Assembly: GCA_015488335.1 (NCBI GenBank)
Contig: WFNZ01000001.1
Coordinates: 1 to 45,269 of the forward strand
Direction: 5' to 3'
Source: Thermovibrio sp.
GTDB lineage: Bacteria > Aquificota > Aquificia > Desulfurobacteriales > Desulfurobacteriaceae
Length of the DNA: 45,269 nt
Shown: piece after piece, positions 1-7,941 of the stretch
Position numbering within the stretch: the first letter of the stretch is position 1
Layout of the letters: each line of letters opens with the position of its first letter
Position numbers and translations under genes: made by a program
The notes under the pieces: generated by a model
Database searches by the model: none
What the model was told of the DNA's origin: nothing
Seen by the model: only the letters and a program-made list of their open reading frames with translations

Positions 1-208
1 GTGGAGACGGGCCGAAGAGGGAGCTCCCTGTAAACCCGAAGAACTCCTCCAATGAGTCCGGGTAGAATTTCTCAATTTTCCTGATTTCAGAAACCTTTTT
101 TATAAACTGGTCTGTTAAGTAGCTCTCATCACCGTAGATGAATATCCTCTTCCAGGAAAGACCCTTTTTCAGCTCCCTTAGAGCTTCCTGAACCTTAAGG
201 GTTTTCAT
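1..208 (-). CDS. holA: DNA polymerase III delta subunit, N-terminal fragment (runs off the left edge)
   Basis: Only the first 69 codons are in the window. The peptide begins MKTLKVQEALRELKKG and continues with a beta strand and turn (RIFIYGDESYLTDQFIKK) that matches the usual start of the clamp-loader delta subunit, where a nucleotide-fold strand is followed by a conserved 'YG.E.YL' turn. A 'FYPDSLEEFFGF' stretch and 'SSLFG' follow, as in HolA. In that family the protein opens the beta sliding clamp for loading. The ATG overlaps the end of the upstream ferredoxin gene by 14 bases, so the two are probably translationally coupled in the run from 2330 leftwards. The identification rests on the N-terminus alone, so it is likely but not certain. 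Confidence 0.65.
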   Translation of the reverse strand, partial: MKTLKVQEALRELKKGLSWKRIFIYGDESYLTDQFIKKVSEIRKIEKFYPDSLEEFFGFTGSSLFGPSP

Positions 209-749
209 TCTTTACCTTAACAAGGGTTATGGACTTTGGAATTGTTGGGCAGGCGTGGACGCACTTACCGCACCCTTTACAGTGTTCTGAGTGGAACTCA
301 GGGTAGTTGAAGTCTATGAGGGTTATAGCCTTGTCCATCTGTGGGCAGCTCCAGTAGCAGCTCTGGCAGAAAACGTCCTGAAAGGCGACGCACCTGTTTT
401 TATCAAGCTTTGCAACGTATCTGAATCTCTCAAGGTTTTCTTTAGAGAGAGCTCCCGTCGGGCAGGCTTCTATACAGGCGTAACACTGCTCGCAGTAGTT
501 GTTCTCAAAGTTCATAAAAGGGGTATCAAGAACTATCGGGTTCATCTCCTTTACCCTGTCTAAAACACCTGTTGGGCAGGTGTCAATACACTTTCCACAC
601 TTGTTGCAGAGGGCTAAAAAGGTCTCCTCGTCGGCGCTTCCCGGCGGCCTTATGAAAGTTTTGTTGGGCTTTGAAACCTCATACGTAAACTCTGCAGCCG
701 CCTGAACTAAAGATTTCCCAAGCATCTTAAAGAACCGTCTTCTGCTCAC
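195..749 (-). CDS. Ferredoxin-type protein with four 4Fe-4S motifs (NapG/MauM-like)
   Basis: A 184-residue protein with four Cys clusters of the CxxCxxCxxxCP type: C48/51/54/58, C86/89/92/96, C120/128/131/135 (first gap widened to eight residues) and C157/160/163/167. This is the layout of NapG/MauM ferredoxin-like electron carriers. The N-terminus MSRRRFFKMLG resembles a twin-arginine start, but the hydrophobic segment after it is short and weak, so Tat export is uncertain. The GTG start overlaps the stop of the DedA-like gene by four bases (GTGA). No periplasmic nitrate reductase genes lie nearby, so a Nap role is not supported by context. It probably moves electrons for a partner encoded elsewhere. 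Family confidence is good; function is unknown. Confidence 0.75.
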   Translation of the reverse strand: MSRRRFFKMLGKSLVQAAAEFTYEVSKPNKTFIRPPGSADEETFLALCNKCGKCIDTCPTGVLDRVKEMNPIVLDTPFMNFENNYCEQCYACIEACPTGALSKENLERFRYVAKLDKNRCVAFQDVFCQSCYWSCPQMDKAITLIDFNYPEFHSEHCKGCGKCVHACPTIPKSITLVKVKNENP

Positions 750-1327
750 GGCAGAACTCCTTTTCTGTACCTTCTGTAGATTAGAAAGGCAAGCAGGAGG
801 AGAGCTCCCCCTACAAGTGAAAGTATATTAACGTTCCGAATGACAAAATACTGAACCTCTCTTCCGAAGAAGTAGATGAGGGCGGCCTCGGCGAAGAACC
901 TGCTTCCCCTTCCGATTAAAGAGAAGATAAAGAGCTTCCTCAAAGATGCAAAGAGAACTCCCGACGTAACTGTAAAGAGCTTGTAGGGTAGCGGTGTAAA
1001 CCCTGCAAGGAGGATGATTAAGCTCTCGTAAGACTCGTAGAGCCTGTGGACTTTTGCAACCTTCTCCTTTCCGAAGAACCTCTCCGCCAACGGTTTCCCA
1101 CCGAAATAACCGACGTAGTAGCCAACAACTCCCCCCAGGGCTGAAAAGAGGGTAGCAACGGCGGCGTAGAGAAAGGCGCCTTTAGGGTTTGTCATTGAAA
1201 GTGTTAATAGGAGAACGTCTGGAGGAATGGGGAAGAAGATGGCCTCAATGAAAGCGTTTAAGGCCAGTGCGTAAACTCCGTACTTGAGTGCTAAACTCTT
1301 CCAGAAGGCTATTGATAGGAATTCCAT
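746..1327 (-). CDS. YqaA/DedA-family membrane protein (VTT domain)
   Basis: A 193-residue polytopic inner-membrane protein. The motif FFPIPPDVLLL near residues 31-41, the Gly-rich GGVVGYYVGYFGGK loop, and the later 'GFTPLPYKLFTVTSG' and 'GRGSRFF' elements are typical of the YqaA branch of the DedA (VTT, SNARE-associated) family. Related proteins act as lipid flippases or in membrane homeostasis; the substrate here cannot be told from sequence. A final hydrophobic helix ends in RRYRKG, giving a positive cytoplasmic tail. The start ATG directly abuts the stop of surE, so the genes are co-transcribed and probably coupled. Confidence 0.8.
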   Translation of the reverse strand: MEFLSIAFWKSLALKYGVYALALNAFIEAIFFPIPPDVLLLTLSMTNPKGAFLYAAVATLFSALGGVVGYYVGYFGGKPLAERFFGKEKVAKVHRLYESYESLIILLAGFTPLPYKLFTVTSGVLFASLRKLFIFSLIGRGSRFFAEAALIYFFGREVQYFVIRNVNILSLVGGALLLLAFLIYRRYRKGVLP

Positions 1328-2089
1328 CTACCACTCGTAGTTTTTAAGAATTTCCAGCGCCCTGTAGTCTGTAAGGTCTAAGTGGATTGGTGTTATTGAA
1401 ACGTATCCGTTCTTAACAGCCCAGTAGTCGGTTCCCGGCTCTGCCTTCCAGTTGGGCTCCTCTCCACCTATCCAGTAGTAGACCCTTCCCCAAGGGTCTC
1501 TCCTCTCCTCAACCTTCTCTGTGTAGTCCTTCCTTCCCTGCTTAGTTATCTGAACTCCCTTTATCTCATCCTTTGGCAGGTTTGGAATGTTTACATTTAA
1601 ACAGCACCCTTCGGGAATTCCTTGATTGTAGGCTCTAAGGGTTATCCTCTTTGCCCACTCTGCTGCGTCCTTCCAGAGGAAGTCTTTAAAGGTTGCAAGT
1701 GAAAAGGCGATTGACGGGATGCCAAGGAGAGCTCCCTCCATGGCGATGGAGACGGTTCCAGAGTAGGTTATATCTTCCCCAAGGTTGGGACCCCTGTTTA
1801 TCCCGCCGATTACCATATCGGGTTTCTTACCTTTCATTATGGCGTGAATCCCTATGTAAACGCAGCTGGTTGGCGTTCCGTCAACGGCAAACCAGTTCTG
1901 GTCAACCTGTTCGCACCTTAAAGGCCTGTGGAGGGTTAGAGCCCTCCCAACTGCGCTTCTTTCCCTGTCTGGTGCCACGACAACAACGTCTGCAAACTCA
2001 GATAGTGCTTCGTAGAGCGCCTTTAAACCGTCAGACCTTATTCCGTCGTCGTTTGAGAGGAGGATTTTCAGCCTCTTTTTAACTTCCAT
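1328..2089 (-). CDS. surE: 5'/3'-nucleotidase SurE
   Basis: A 253-residue protein with the SurE signature at the N-terminus: ILLSNDDGIRSDGL, where N13, D14 and D15 bind the catalytic metal. It is followed by VVVAPDRERSAVG with the family serine, and by GGINRGPNLG with a further metal-ligand Asn. SurE dephosphorylates nucleoside monophosphates and short polyphosphates in the cytoplasm and is linked to stress survival in many bacteria. Length and motif order are normal for the family. The ATG overlaps the end of the small membrane gene upstream by 11 bases. SurE is often beside pcm; here it is not. Confidence 0.95.
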   Translation of the reverse strand: MEVKKRLKILLSNDDGIRSDGLKALYEALSEFADVVVVAPDRERSAVGRALTLHRPLRCEQVDQNWFAVDGTPTSCVYIGIHAIMKGKKPDMVIGGINRGPNLGEDITYSGTVSIAMEGALLGIPSIAFSLATFKDFLWKDAAEWAKRITLRAYNQGIPEGCCLNVNIPNLPKDEIKGVQITKQGRKDYTEKVEERRDPWGRVYYWIGGEEPNWKAEPGTDYWAVKNGYVSITPIHLDLTDYRALEILKNYEW

Positions 2090-2330
2090 TGTTGACTCCC
2101 AAGAAAACCCACCTGATTATACCTACAACCTCAACGGCTCCGTATATGAGTGAGCTGACCATTATTCCGTACTGTTTTGTAAGGTAGCCGTAAGTGGCGT
2201 ATAGTGCTGAAGCAAAGAGGGCAACGACGAAGCCCACCTGAGGATATCCAAGGGCGGTTATCAAAAGTGCCAGAACCCCAATTACAGAAGCCGCTATTTC
2301 CAGAACTTTTTGGAACTTTGTCCTCTCCAA
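2079..2330 (-). CDS. Small membrane protein, 83 residues, weakly PnuC-like
   Basis: I place the start at a TTG at 2330, because it is preceded at ideal spacing by AGGAGGAAAG. A longer reading frame starting at 2465 would run back through the start of the divergent WYL gene. The product has a short charged N-terminus (ERTKFQKVLEIAAS) and three hydrophobic segments, ending in 'GAVEVVGIIRWVFLG'. Repeated three-helix units ending in an '..G..RW' element occur in small PnuC/SemiSWEET-like membrane proteins, but the match is loose and I do not assign a substrate. It heads the minus-strand run with surE. Only 49 bases separate it from the divergent WYL regulator, so that regulator may control this operon. 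Confidence 0.6.
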   Translation of the reverse strand: MERTKFQKVLEIAASVIGVLALLITALGYPQVGFVVALFASALYATYGYLTKQYGIMVSSLIYGAVEVVGIIRWVFLGVNNGS

Positions 2331-2379
2331 CTTTCCTCCTTTAAAGGTTGATTTAAAATATTCCTCCGGGAGGGAGAAG

Positions 2380-3474
2380 TTGCAAAAGGTCAACTTAATT
2401 GTTGAGATACTTAAGGTTCTATCTGAGAGGGGAGGGAAATTTATAACAACAACCGAGATTTTCAAAGAGCTTAAAGAGAGGGGAGTTCTGGAGAAAGGCT
2501 CTGAAAGGGAGCGAGCCGAAAGGAAAAGGCTCCAGAGAGCACTCTCTGACCTTTTGGAGGGTGGATACGTTGAGAGGCGGTTCTTTAGGACAAAAGGTAA
2601 AAGGCCTGACGAGTGGAGGATAAACCTTAAGGCCTTTCCCTATTTCGTTTCATACTCTGAGGAAGAGCTCATCTCCCTCTTTACCTTAATCTCTTTTGTT
2701 CCGGGGAAATACAGAGAGATTGAGGTCTTAAAACCTGCTTTAAGGGCTGTAGAGCGGCTGGGAAAGAGTTTAGATCGGGAAAAGAAAGAGATTGCAAAGG
2801 AATCGTTTGACTACCTTCCCATTCCCGTAGAGAGGTTTGCCTTTATCTCAAACGGAACCCTTCAGATGATTTTTAAGGCTATAGTTGAAAAGAGAGGGCT
2901 TATCGTTAACTATGCAGGCTATCAGAAAGAAATTTTCCCGATAAAGCTCTTTACCTACAACGGCGTTTTCTACCTTTCAAGTATTGATTTAAAGACAAAA
3001 CAGCACCGATCTCTACTCGTTCAGAAGATGAAAGCCCTGAGTTTTACAGATGTAGACCTTCCAGACTACTACAGGCAGAAGTTTAAGGATGTTTATTTTC
3101 CCTTTGATAGAGACCCGTTTGTTCTGAAAGTTCGTCTTCCTGCCGACTACTACAGAGACGTCAGGCCTGAGCACGGAATACTCCTCTACCCTACCCAGTT
3201 CAACTACAGGCTCTTTGAAGATGAGGTGGAAATTCTCCTTGTAGGTTATCCCAGCTACCGGTTTGTCAGCTGGCTTATTTTAGACGAGCTCCTCTCCGTC
3301 TCTCCCCCAACTGAGGATGACATAGAGATAGCTAAGGAGAAGAAGATAAAGAGAGAGTTTCCCGGGCTGAGCTACAGCCTGAAAGTCAACAGGGAGAGGT
3401 TTGAGGCCTTTAAGAAAGAGCTTAAGAGGTTTTTTGATGTGAGGAGCTCCCTCCTGAAAAAACTCTCCATATGA
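2380..3474 (+). CDS. WYL-domain transcriptional regulator
   Basis: 364 residues starting from a TTG with GGGAGGGAG just upstream. Residues 1-75 hold a winged helix-turn-helix (IVEILKVLSERGGKFITTTEIFKEL, then a Lys/Arg-rich recognition stretch). The centre has a WYL-type fold: GLIVNYAGYQKEIFPIKLFTYNGVFYLSSID matches the pattern 'Y......PI.L....G.WYL.', with VFYL in place of WYL. The C-terminal 100 residues resemble the WCX extension. WYL proteins usually sense a ligand, in several cases nucleotide or ssDNA, and repress or activate neighbours. It diverges from the small membrane protein-surE operon across 49 bases that contain the inverted element CCTCCGGGAGG, a possible operator. Confidence 0.8.
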   Translation: MQKVNLIVEILKVLSERGGKFITTTEIFKELKERGVLEKGSERERAERKRLQRALSDLLEGGYVERRFFRTKGKRPDEWRINLKAFPYFVSYSEEELISLFTLISFVPGKYREIEVLKPALRAVERLGKSLDREKKEIAKESFDYLPIPVERFAFISNGTLQMIFKAIVEKRGLIVNYAGYQKEIFPIKLFTYNGVFYLSSIDLKTKQHRSLLVQKMKALSFTDVDLPDYYRQKFKDVYFPFDRDPFVLKVRLPADYYRDVRPEHGILLYPTQFNYRLFEDEVEILLVGYPSYRFVSWLILDELLSVSPPTEDDIEIAKEKKIKREFPGLSYSLKVNRERFEAFKKELKRFFDVRSSLLKKLSI

Positions 3475-3532
3475 GCCAGATTCTGGGTTATTGAGTTCTT
3501 AAGCTAAAGAAAACGGTTAAAAGGAGGGGGCT

Positions 3533-3778
3533 ATGGCTGTATTTATCTGTTCCCGTTGTGGAGCTATGGTGGAGAGCTCCGGAACTCCCAACGTTTCCGG
3601 CTGTTCTTCAGGTTCCCACGTGTGGCACAGGGTTTGCGACAGAGGGGGAATTACCCCTCAGCCGGGAACACACCCGTATCAGTGTAAAAAATGTGGAAAA
3701 GTTGTTTACTGCTCTGGAACTCCCTACTCTTCAGGTTGTCCTTCAGGGGGTTCTCACGTGTGGGTAAGGCTCAGTTAG
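3533..3778 (+). CDS. Tandem zinc-ribbon-like small protein (81 residues, internally duplicated)
   Basis: The protein is two copies of one module. Copy 1 (residues 1-37) has CSRCG, then SSGTP, SGCSSGSHVW. Copy 2 (residues 49-81) has CKKCGKVVYCSGTP, SSGCPSGGSHVW. Each copy supplies CxxC, a later Cys and a His before a Trp, enough to form a zinc knuckle. There is no signal peptide and the protein is small and cytosolic in character. A good Shine-Dalgarno (AAGGAGG) precedes the ATG. It sits after the WYL regulator, with its stop overlapping by four bases the stop of the opposing zinc-ribbon gene. I recognise the module style but no named function; binding to nucleic acid or protein is a guess. 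Confidence 0.75.
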   Translation: MAVFICSRCGAMVESSGTPNVSGCSSGSHVWHRVCDRGGITPQPGTHPYQCKKCGKVVYCSGTPYSSGCPSGGSHVWVRLS

Positions 3779-3954
3779 GGCCTACCCTTTACTCTTGAAA
3801 AGTAGTTACAGGTGGGGTTTGAGCAGACGATAAACTTCCCAAAAAGTGTTTCAACAAGAAAGAGGGAGTGGCCGCACCGAGGGCACGGCCCGAAAACGGG
3901 GATTTTTACGACTCCTATTCTTTTTATTGTTTCCTTTAGCAGAGGATTAAGCAT
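3775..3954 (-). CDS. Small topoisomerase-type zinc-ribbon protein (59 residues)
   Basis: A 59-residue reading frame, short enough to be missed by length filters. The peptide MLNPLLKETIKRIG leads into CPRCGHSLFLVETLFGKFIVC and CNYFSRVKG. The pattern CPxCG..L......G.F..C....C.Y is the C4 zinc ribbon found repeated at the C-terminus of bacterial topoisomerase I and in stand-alone small proteins. The ATG overlaps the stop of the YkvA-like gene by eight bases (ATGCTTAA), so coupled translation is likely. Its stop overlaps the stop of the opposing tandem zinc-ribbon gene by four bases. Function is unknown; single-stranded nucleic acid binding is plausible from the domain family. Confidence 0.75.
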   Translation of the reverse strand: MLNPLLKETIKRIGVVKIPVFGPCPRCGHSLFLVETLFGKFIVCSNPTCNYFSRVKGRP

Positions 3955-4345
3955 TTTCTCTTTGCCTTCTCCATTCTCTGTACTTTTCTAAGTCCTCTTC
4001 CACTAAGTAGAGGCAGATGCTCACAACTAAGGCGTCGTCCACCTGGCCTATTATGGGAATGAAATCGGGTATCAGGTCTACCGGGTTAAGGACGTAGAGG
4101 AGTGCTGCCGTGATGGCGGCAACTGTAAACCACGGAACGTCTGTGTATTTTCCGGAGAAGAAGTCCTTGAGCAAGGAGAAGAAGTCTTTAACGTCTTCAA
4201 AGAACCTGCTTAAGGGTCCCTTGAGCTTCCTCTCAATCTCCTCTTGCCTCCTTAGAACTTCCTCAATGTCCTTTTCTGTTATCCTTGATGCGTTCTCCCT
4301 TAAGACCTTTTCTGCTTCTTCCCTTGAAATTTCCTTCTTTCCCAT
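3947..4345 (-). CDS. YkvA-like membrane protein (DUF1232)
   Basis: 132 residues. The N-terminal 70 residues are highly charged and helical (EISREEAEKVLRENASRI, then an IEEVLRRQEEIERKLKG stretch). The DUF1232 core follows: LLYVLNPVDLIPDFIPIIGQ and DDALVVSICLYLVEEDLEKY. The 'NP.DLIPD.IP.iG..DD' signature is diagnostic for this family of small membrane-associated proteins, whose role is not established. It is 58 bases downstream of hemW and coupled to the zinc-ribbon gene after it. The spacer to hemW holds an AT-rich TAATATAC element that could be a local -10 box, but no convincing -35 was seen. Confidence 0.85.
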   Translation of the reverse strand: MGKKEISREEAEKVLRENASRITEKDIEEVLRRQEEIERKLKGPLSRFFEDVKDFFSLLKDFFSGKYTDVPWFTVAAITAALLYVLNPVDLIPDFIPIIGQVDDALVVSICLYLVEEDLEKYREWRRQRENA

Positions 4346-4403
4346 TTCAGCCTCAGATTCGGTTTCTAATGTATATTAACGGGAATTTACCCCGAAATCT
4401 GTC

Positions 4404-5528
4404 TCAAAAGAGGACATTTATCAGCTGGGAGATGACGCTGTTTGAGACGAAAAGACCTTTTTTCCCCAACCTCAATCTGTTCTTTTCTATTTCTATCAGC
4501 CCTTCTTCTATCAGGCCTTTAACGATTTCAGACTTTTCAAGGGCTTCTTTAAACCTCTCTTCAAGCCCAATCTCTTTTAAGTTTACTCCCTCTGTGAGCC
4601 TTAAGCCCATTATGAGCTTGAGTTTTTTCAGATCTTCTCCTTCAAATATCTCTTCTTCCTGTGTTGGGAGCTCCCCCCTTTCCACCTTCTCTACGTACTC
4701 CTTTATGTTGCTAACGTTCTTCCAGTATTTATTAACGTAGAAAGAGGCAGCCGATGGGCCAAGGCCTAAGTAGTTCTCAAGCTTCCAGTAGTTGACATTG
4801 TGCTTGCTCTCAAAACCGGGAACTGCAAAGTTTGATATCTCGTACTGCCTGAAACCTCTCTCTTCTAAAAAGGAGATAGCCTCTAAGTAGATTTCGTAAA
4901 CCGTTTCCTCCTCAGGCAGTCTGAACTTACCCTCTGAAAGTTCTTTAAACAGCGGTGTTTCCTCGTAGACCGTAAGGGCGTAGAGGGAGACGTGGTTTAT
5001 CGGAAATGAGAGGGCGGTTTCAAGGTTTTTCAGGAAATTCTCAACGGTTTGGCCGGGAGCTCCGTAAATAAAGTCAACGGAAACATTTGAAAATACTGAA
5101 CAAACGGTTTCAAGAGCTTTTAGGTTGTCTTCTGGAGTTTGCCTTCTTCCAAGGGTTTTAAGGGTTTCTTCAGAGAAGCTCTGAATTCCTAAACTGATTC
5201 GGTTTACCCCTATTAGAGAGAGCTCCCTCAGTTTCTCCTTTTCTGCATCTTCAGGGTTGAACTCAACGGTTACCTCTGAGAACTGCCCCACCTTAGAGAG
5301 GATTGACTCAAAGAAGGCCGGCTCCATCAGTGATGGAGTTCCGCCACCAAAGTAGACTGTTGGGAACTGGGAGAGCTCTGGCCCTCTTATAGAAAGTTCC
5401 CTGATAACGGCTTTCCTATAGGGATGTTTAAGTTCTAAAAAGCTACCTGAGTAGAAGTCGCAGTATCTACACTTCTCTCTGCAGAATGGGACATGGACGT
5501 AAAGTGACTTAAACGTTTCCCTTCTCAA
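4404..5528 (-). CDS. hemW: HemW-type radical SAM protein
   Basis: 374 residues. The radical SAM cluster motif is at the N-terminus: YVHVPFCREKCRYCDF (C16, C20, C23), and the glycine motif FGGGTPSLM follows near residue 62. Later elements RISLGIQSF, VSVDFIYGAPGQT and the HNVNYWKLENYLGLGPSAAS stretch match HemW/HemN. The HemW subgroup is distinguished by CxxxCxxC without the extra Cys of HemN and by its shorter length. HemW is a heme chaperone rather than the oxygen-independent coproporphyrinogen oxidase proper, although it is often annotated as such. The TTG start lies inside the end of the TPR gene (20-base overlap). Heme handling fits with the multiheme cytochrome elsewhere in the window. 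Confidence 0.9.
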   Translation of the reverse strand: MRRETFKSLYVHVPFCREKCRYCDFYSGSFLELKHPYRKAVIRELSIRGPELSQFPTVYFGGGTPSLMEPAFFESILSKVGQFSEVTVEFNPEDAEKEKLRELSLIGVNRISLGIQSFSEETLKTLGRRQTPEDNLKALETVCSVFSNVSVDFIYGAPGQTVENFLKNLETALSFPINHVSLYALTVYEETPLFKELSEGKFRLPEEETVYEIYLEAISFLEERGFRQYEISNFAVPGFESKHNVNYWKLENYLGLGPSAASFYVNKYWKNVSNIKEYVEKVERGELPTQEEEIFEGEDLKKLKLIMGLRLTEGVNLKEIGLEERFKEALEKSEIVKGLIEEGLIEIEKNRLRLGKKGLFVSNSVISQLINVLF

Positions 5529-6996
5529 GTTCCTCTATCTTTTCCTGTAAAGCTTCATCTTTTAGAACCTTCTGGGCTTCCCTATACCAGGAGAGAGCTT
5601 TTTCTTTATCTCCCATAAATTGGTATATCTCTCCTAACTTAACCTTTAGTTTCGCTTTATCTTCTTCCGTGTAGTCCTCTCTTTTTAGCTCGTCAAAGAG
5701 AAAGGCGATGGCCTCTTTTTCTCTGTTCTGCTGTTTCATTATCTCGGCAAGGAGAACCGCTGCTTTTGGCCTGCACTCTGTATCTAATGCTTCTCTTGCT
5801 TCCTCTTCCGCCTTCTTCAACTTCCCTATTCCCATGAGAGCTTCTGCAGCAGAAATAAGCCTTTTCCCATCTTTATGTTTCTTCAGCGTGAGGACTTCTT
5901 CTTTAATTTTCCTGGGTGGTTCTTCTTCCTTACCGCTTATGAAATCGTTGACCAGCTCGTTTATGTCAAGAACCTGATCAAGGACTTCTAATATCTGTTC
6001 AGGTTCGGGGAGCTCCTCCTCTTTTGAAGCTTCAACCGATAGCGATAGTTCCTCTTCTGGTCTAACTGCCTTTAAGTATGCAACAATTCTCTCGTAGAGG
6101 TTTTTGTCTATCAGCTGTATCTTGTTAAGGTACTCTTGAGCTTCTTCCACTTCTCCTAACTCGTAGTTTATTAGGGCAAGGAGCGTGTACTTGACTTTCG
6201 GTAGGGGAACGTTTGATACCAGTGATTTCAGGAAGTCTAACCTGCCTGCTTCCTTAAATTGAGATACTATAAATGTTAGGAAATTAAAGTCGTCTTTGTG
6301 CTCTTGAAGAAGCGTAAGGAGGATGGACTGAACTTTTGGATTCTCCATGTAAGAGATGGTCTCTATCAGATGTTTATCAAGAGCTTCTGTTGTTTTGATT
6401 CTCCTTGCCTTCAGGAAAGACCTTAGAGCTGCCGGGTAGTTTCTGAGGTTAATGTACATGTTTCCTGCAAGTATGAAGTTGACGAGAGCGTTCTCTTTAT
6501 CTCCCTTTTCAAACAGCACATCGCCGTACTTTTCGTAGAATACCGGGTGAGAGGTATCCTTCAGGAAGCTCTCAATCATCTCTTTAAGTGTTGATGTATT
6601 TATCCCCGTCTCTTCCATTTTCTGGAAGGCATCTAAGAGAACGTTAAAGGCGTCGTAGTAGAGTTCTTTTCTCTTAAAGGCATTTGTGAGGAGTTTTATT
6701 GCCTTCAGGTTCAGGGGATCTATCCGGAGGGCCTTTTTTAAGACCGGAATTGCAACGTCGTAGTACTCTTCTTCCAGTTTTCTTTCAGCAAATGAGATAA
6801 GTGTTGATACAGCCTCATCTTTTCTTCCTAACTTGACGAGAGCATCAACGTAGGGGTTTAAAACTGATATTTGATCCGGTTTCTTCTCAAGGATTGTCTT
6901 GCCGAGCTTTACTACTGTCATGAAGTCCTGGTTTTTTACAGCCTCCGAAAACAGTTCCTCGTCGCTCTTTTTTCTGAAAAAGTCAAACAGGCCCAA
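5509..6996 (-). CDS. TPR-repeat protein
   Basis: 495 residues built of helical hairpins. Canonical TPR segments include residues 75-110 (YYDVAIPVLKKALRIDPLNL) and the C-terminal stretch LKVKLGEIYQFMGDKEKALS. An acidic linker around residues 320-370 separates an N-terminal from a C-terminal TPR block. There is no signal peptide; MGLFDFFRKKSDEELF is typical of cytosolic TPR scaffold proteins in thermophiles. The start is a TTG at 6996 with GGGGGAAACA upstream. It leads the operon with hemW, suggesting a partner-binding role there, but no client can be named. Confidence 0.8.
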   Translation of the reverse strand: MGLFDFFRKKSDEELFSEAVKNQDFMTVVKLGKTILEKKPDQISVLNPYVDALVKLGRKDEAVSTLISFAERKLEEEYYDVAIPVLKKALRIDPLNLKAIKLLTNAFKRKELYYDAFNVLLDAFQKMEETGINTSTLKEMIESFLKDTSHPVFYEKYGDVLFEKGDKENALVNFILAGNMYINLRNYPAALRSFLKARRIKTTEALDKHLIETISYMENPKVQSILLTLLQEHKDDFNFLTFIVSQFKEAGRLDFLKSLVSNVPLPKVKYTLLALINYELGEVEEAQEYLNKIQLIDKNLYERIVAYLKAVRPEEELSLSVEASKEEELPEPEQILEVLDQVLDINELVNDFISGKEEEPPRKIKEEVLTLKKHKDGKRLISAAEALMGIGKLKKAEEEAREALDTECRPKAAVLLAEIMKQQNREKEAIAFLFDELKREDYTEEDKAKLKVKLGEIYQFMGDKEKALSWYREAQKVLKDEALQEKIEELEKGNV

Positions 6997-7027
6997 TGTT
7001 TCCCCCGGAGGTTCTGGATGTCAATGT

Positions 7028-7033
7028 ATTATA
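7028..7033 (-). promoter_or_regulatory. Possible -10 box for the TPR-hemW operon
   Basis: The minus strand reads a perfect TATAAT here, within the near-palindrome TGTATTATATTACA, 32 bases before the TTG start of the TPR gene. A good -35 box at 16-18 bases was not seen, so this rests on the -10 match only. The same AT-rich core could serve the divergent HhH-GPD-like gene. Confidence 0.35.
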
Positions 7034-7062
7034 TTACAGTGAACCATAATGGGAGTTTAAAA

Positions 7063-7941
7063 ATGAAAGTTGACCTCCGGCTGAATCCAGATAGGGCGAG
7101 GGAGGTGGCTTTTTTACTCCTTGAAGCTCTTAAAACCAACGGAATTTTTGGCCACAAGGAGCTCCCCGACGATGCAGTGAAAGAAGTGGCTAAAGAGCTT
7201 GATAGGGATACACTTCTTCTAATTGTTACCTATACAACTGCACTTGACTACATGAGAAACGCCGAGGAGCTGTGGAAAAGCTCCCTTAACACCCTGAAGG
7301 ATGAGGAGGTGAACTGGGTTTTTGACCCAGATTCTGTTGTAAAAAGGGGAAAAGAGGAGCTCTTAAGGGCTCTGGAGAAACACGGCCTTGCGAAAAAGAA
7401 ACACAGGGACGTGGATATATGGTTCACCATTTCAGAAACCCTCTCTAAGAAGTACGGTGGCAAACTGACAGCCCTGTTTGAGGAGTACAGTTACGATGTG
7501 GTTTCAATGTTTGAGGACTTCTTGAAGAATAGAAAGGAGGAGTTTCCTTCCCTCTCAGGTATGAAGATATTTCCCCACTGGATAAGGAGCTTAAAAGAGA
7601 AGGTTACCATTCCAGTTAAAAGAGTGGAAGAACTTCCTATTCCTGTAGATGTTCACGTTGCAAGGGCAACTTTCACTACCGGCTGTATAACCGGTAGGTA
7701 TTCTGCCAAGGGGATAACGGAGACAGTGAAGAAAAAGGTTATTGAAGTGTGGCGGGAAGGTTTAAAGGGAACGGATATAGCTCCCATAGAGATGTTCAGA
7801 CCTCTCTGGCTTCTCTCAAAACACGGCTGTCACTACAGGAAGGACGGAGAGAGGCCAAAACTGGAACAGTGCCCCGTTTCTTCTTTCTGTGTTGACGGAA
7901 AAGTGGTTGTTACTTCTAAGAGAGTGGAGATTGATACGTGA
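7063..7941 (+). CDS. HhH-GPD superfamily-like protein (possible DNA glycosylase)
   Basis: I choose the ATG at 7063 (GGGAG upstream); the frame extends further left but without a ribosome site. The product has 292 residues. Residues 161-205 look like the helix-hairpin-helix and following strand of the EndoIII/AlkA superfamily: FPSLSGMKIFPHWIRSL, then LPIPVDVHVAR, where D196 occupies the place of the catalytic Asp in the 'PVDTHV.R' motif. The C-terminus has C256, C270 and C276 (HGCHYRKDGERPKLEQC, then PVSSFC), which with C208 could bind a metal or Fe-S cluster as in EndoIII. The assignment is from motif shape only. It leads the prepilin-coiled coil-argF run and diverges from the TPR gene. Confidence 0.5.
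   Translation: MKVDLRLNPDRAREVAFLLLEALKTNGIFGHKELPDDAVKEVAKELDRDTLLLIVTYTTALDYMRNAEELWKSSLNTLKDEEVNWVFDPDSVVKRGKEELLRALEKHGLAKKKHRDVDIWFTISETLSKKYGGKLTALFEEYSYDVVSMFEDFLKNRKEEFPSLSGMKIFPHWIRSLKEKVTIPVKRVEELPIPVDVHVARATFTTGCITGRYSAKGITETVKKKVIEVWREGLKGTDIAPIEMFRPLWLLSKHGCHYRKDGERPKLEQCPVSSFCVDGKVVVTSKRVEIDT

Noticed and set aside
195-749. Periplasmic nitrate reductase operon
   Set aside because: The ferredoxin resembles NapG, but no napA, napB, napH or napD is in the neighbourhood.
2331-2465. N-terminal extension of the small membrane gene
   Set aside because: It crosses the start of the divergent WYL gene, while the TTG at 2330 has an ideal Shine-Dalgarno.
4285-4740. A 151-residue open frame on the plus strand over ykvA and hemW
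   Set aside because: It is antisense to two well-supported genes and its Ser/Phe/Leu-rich composition is typical of a shadow frame.
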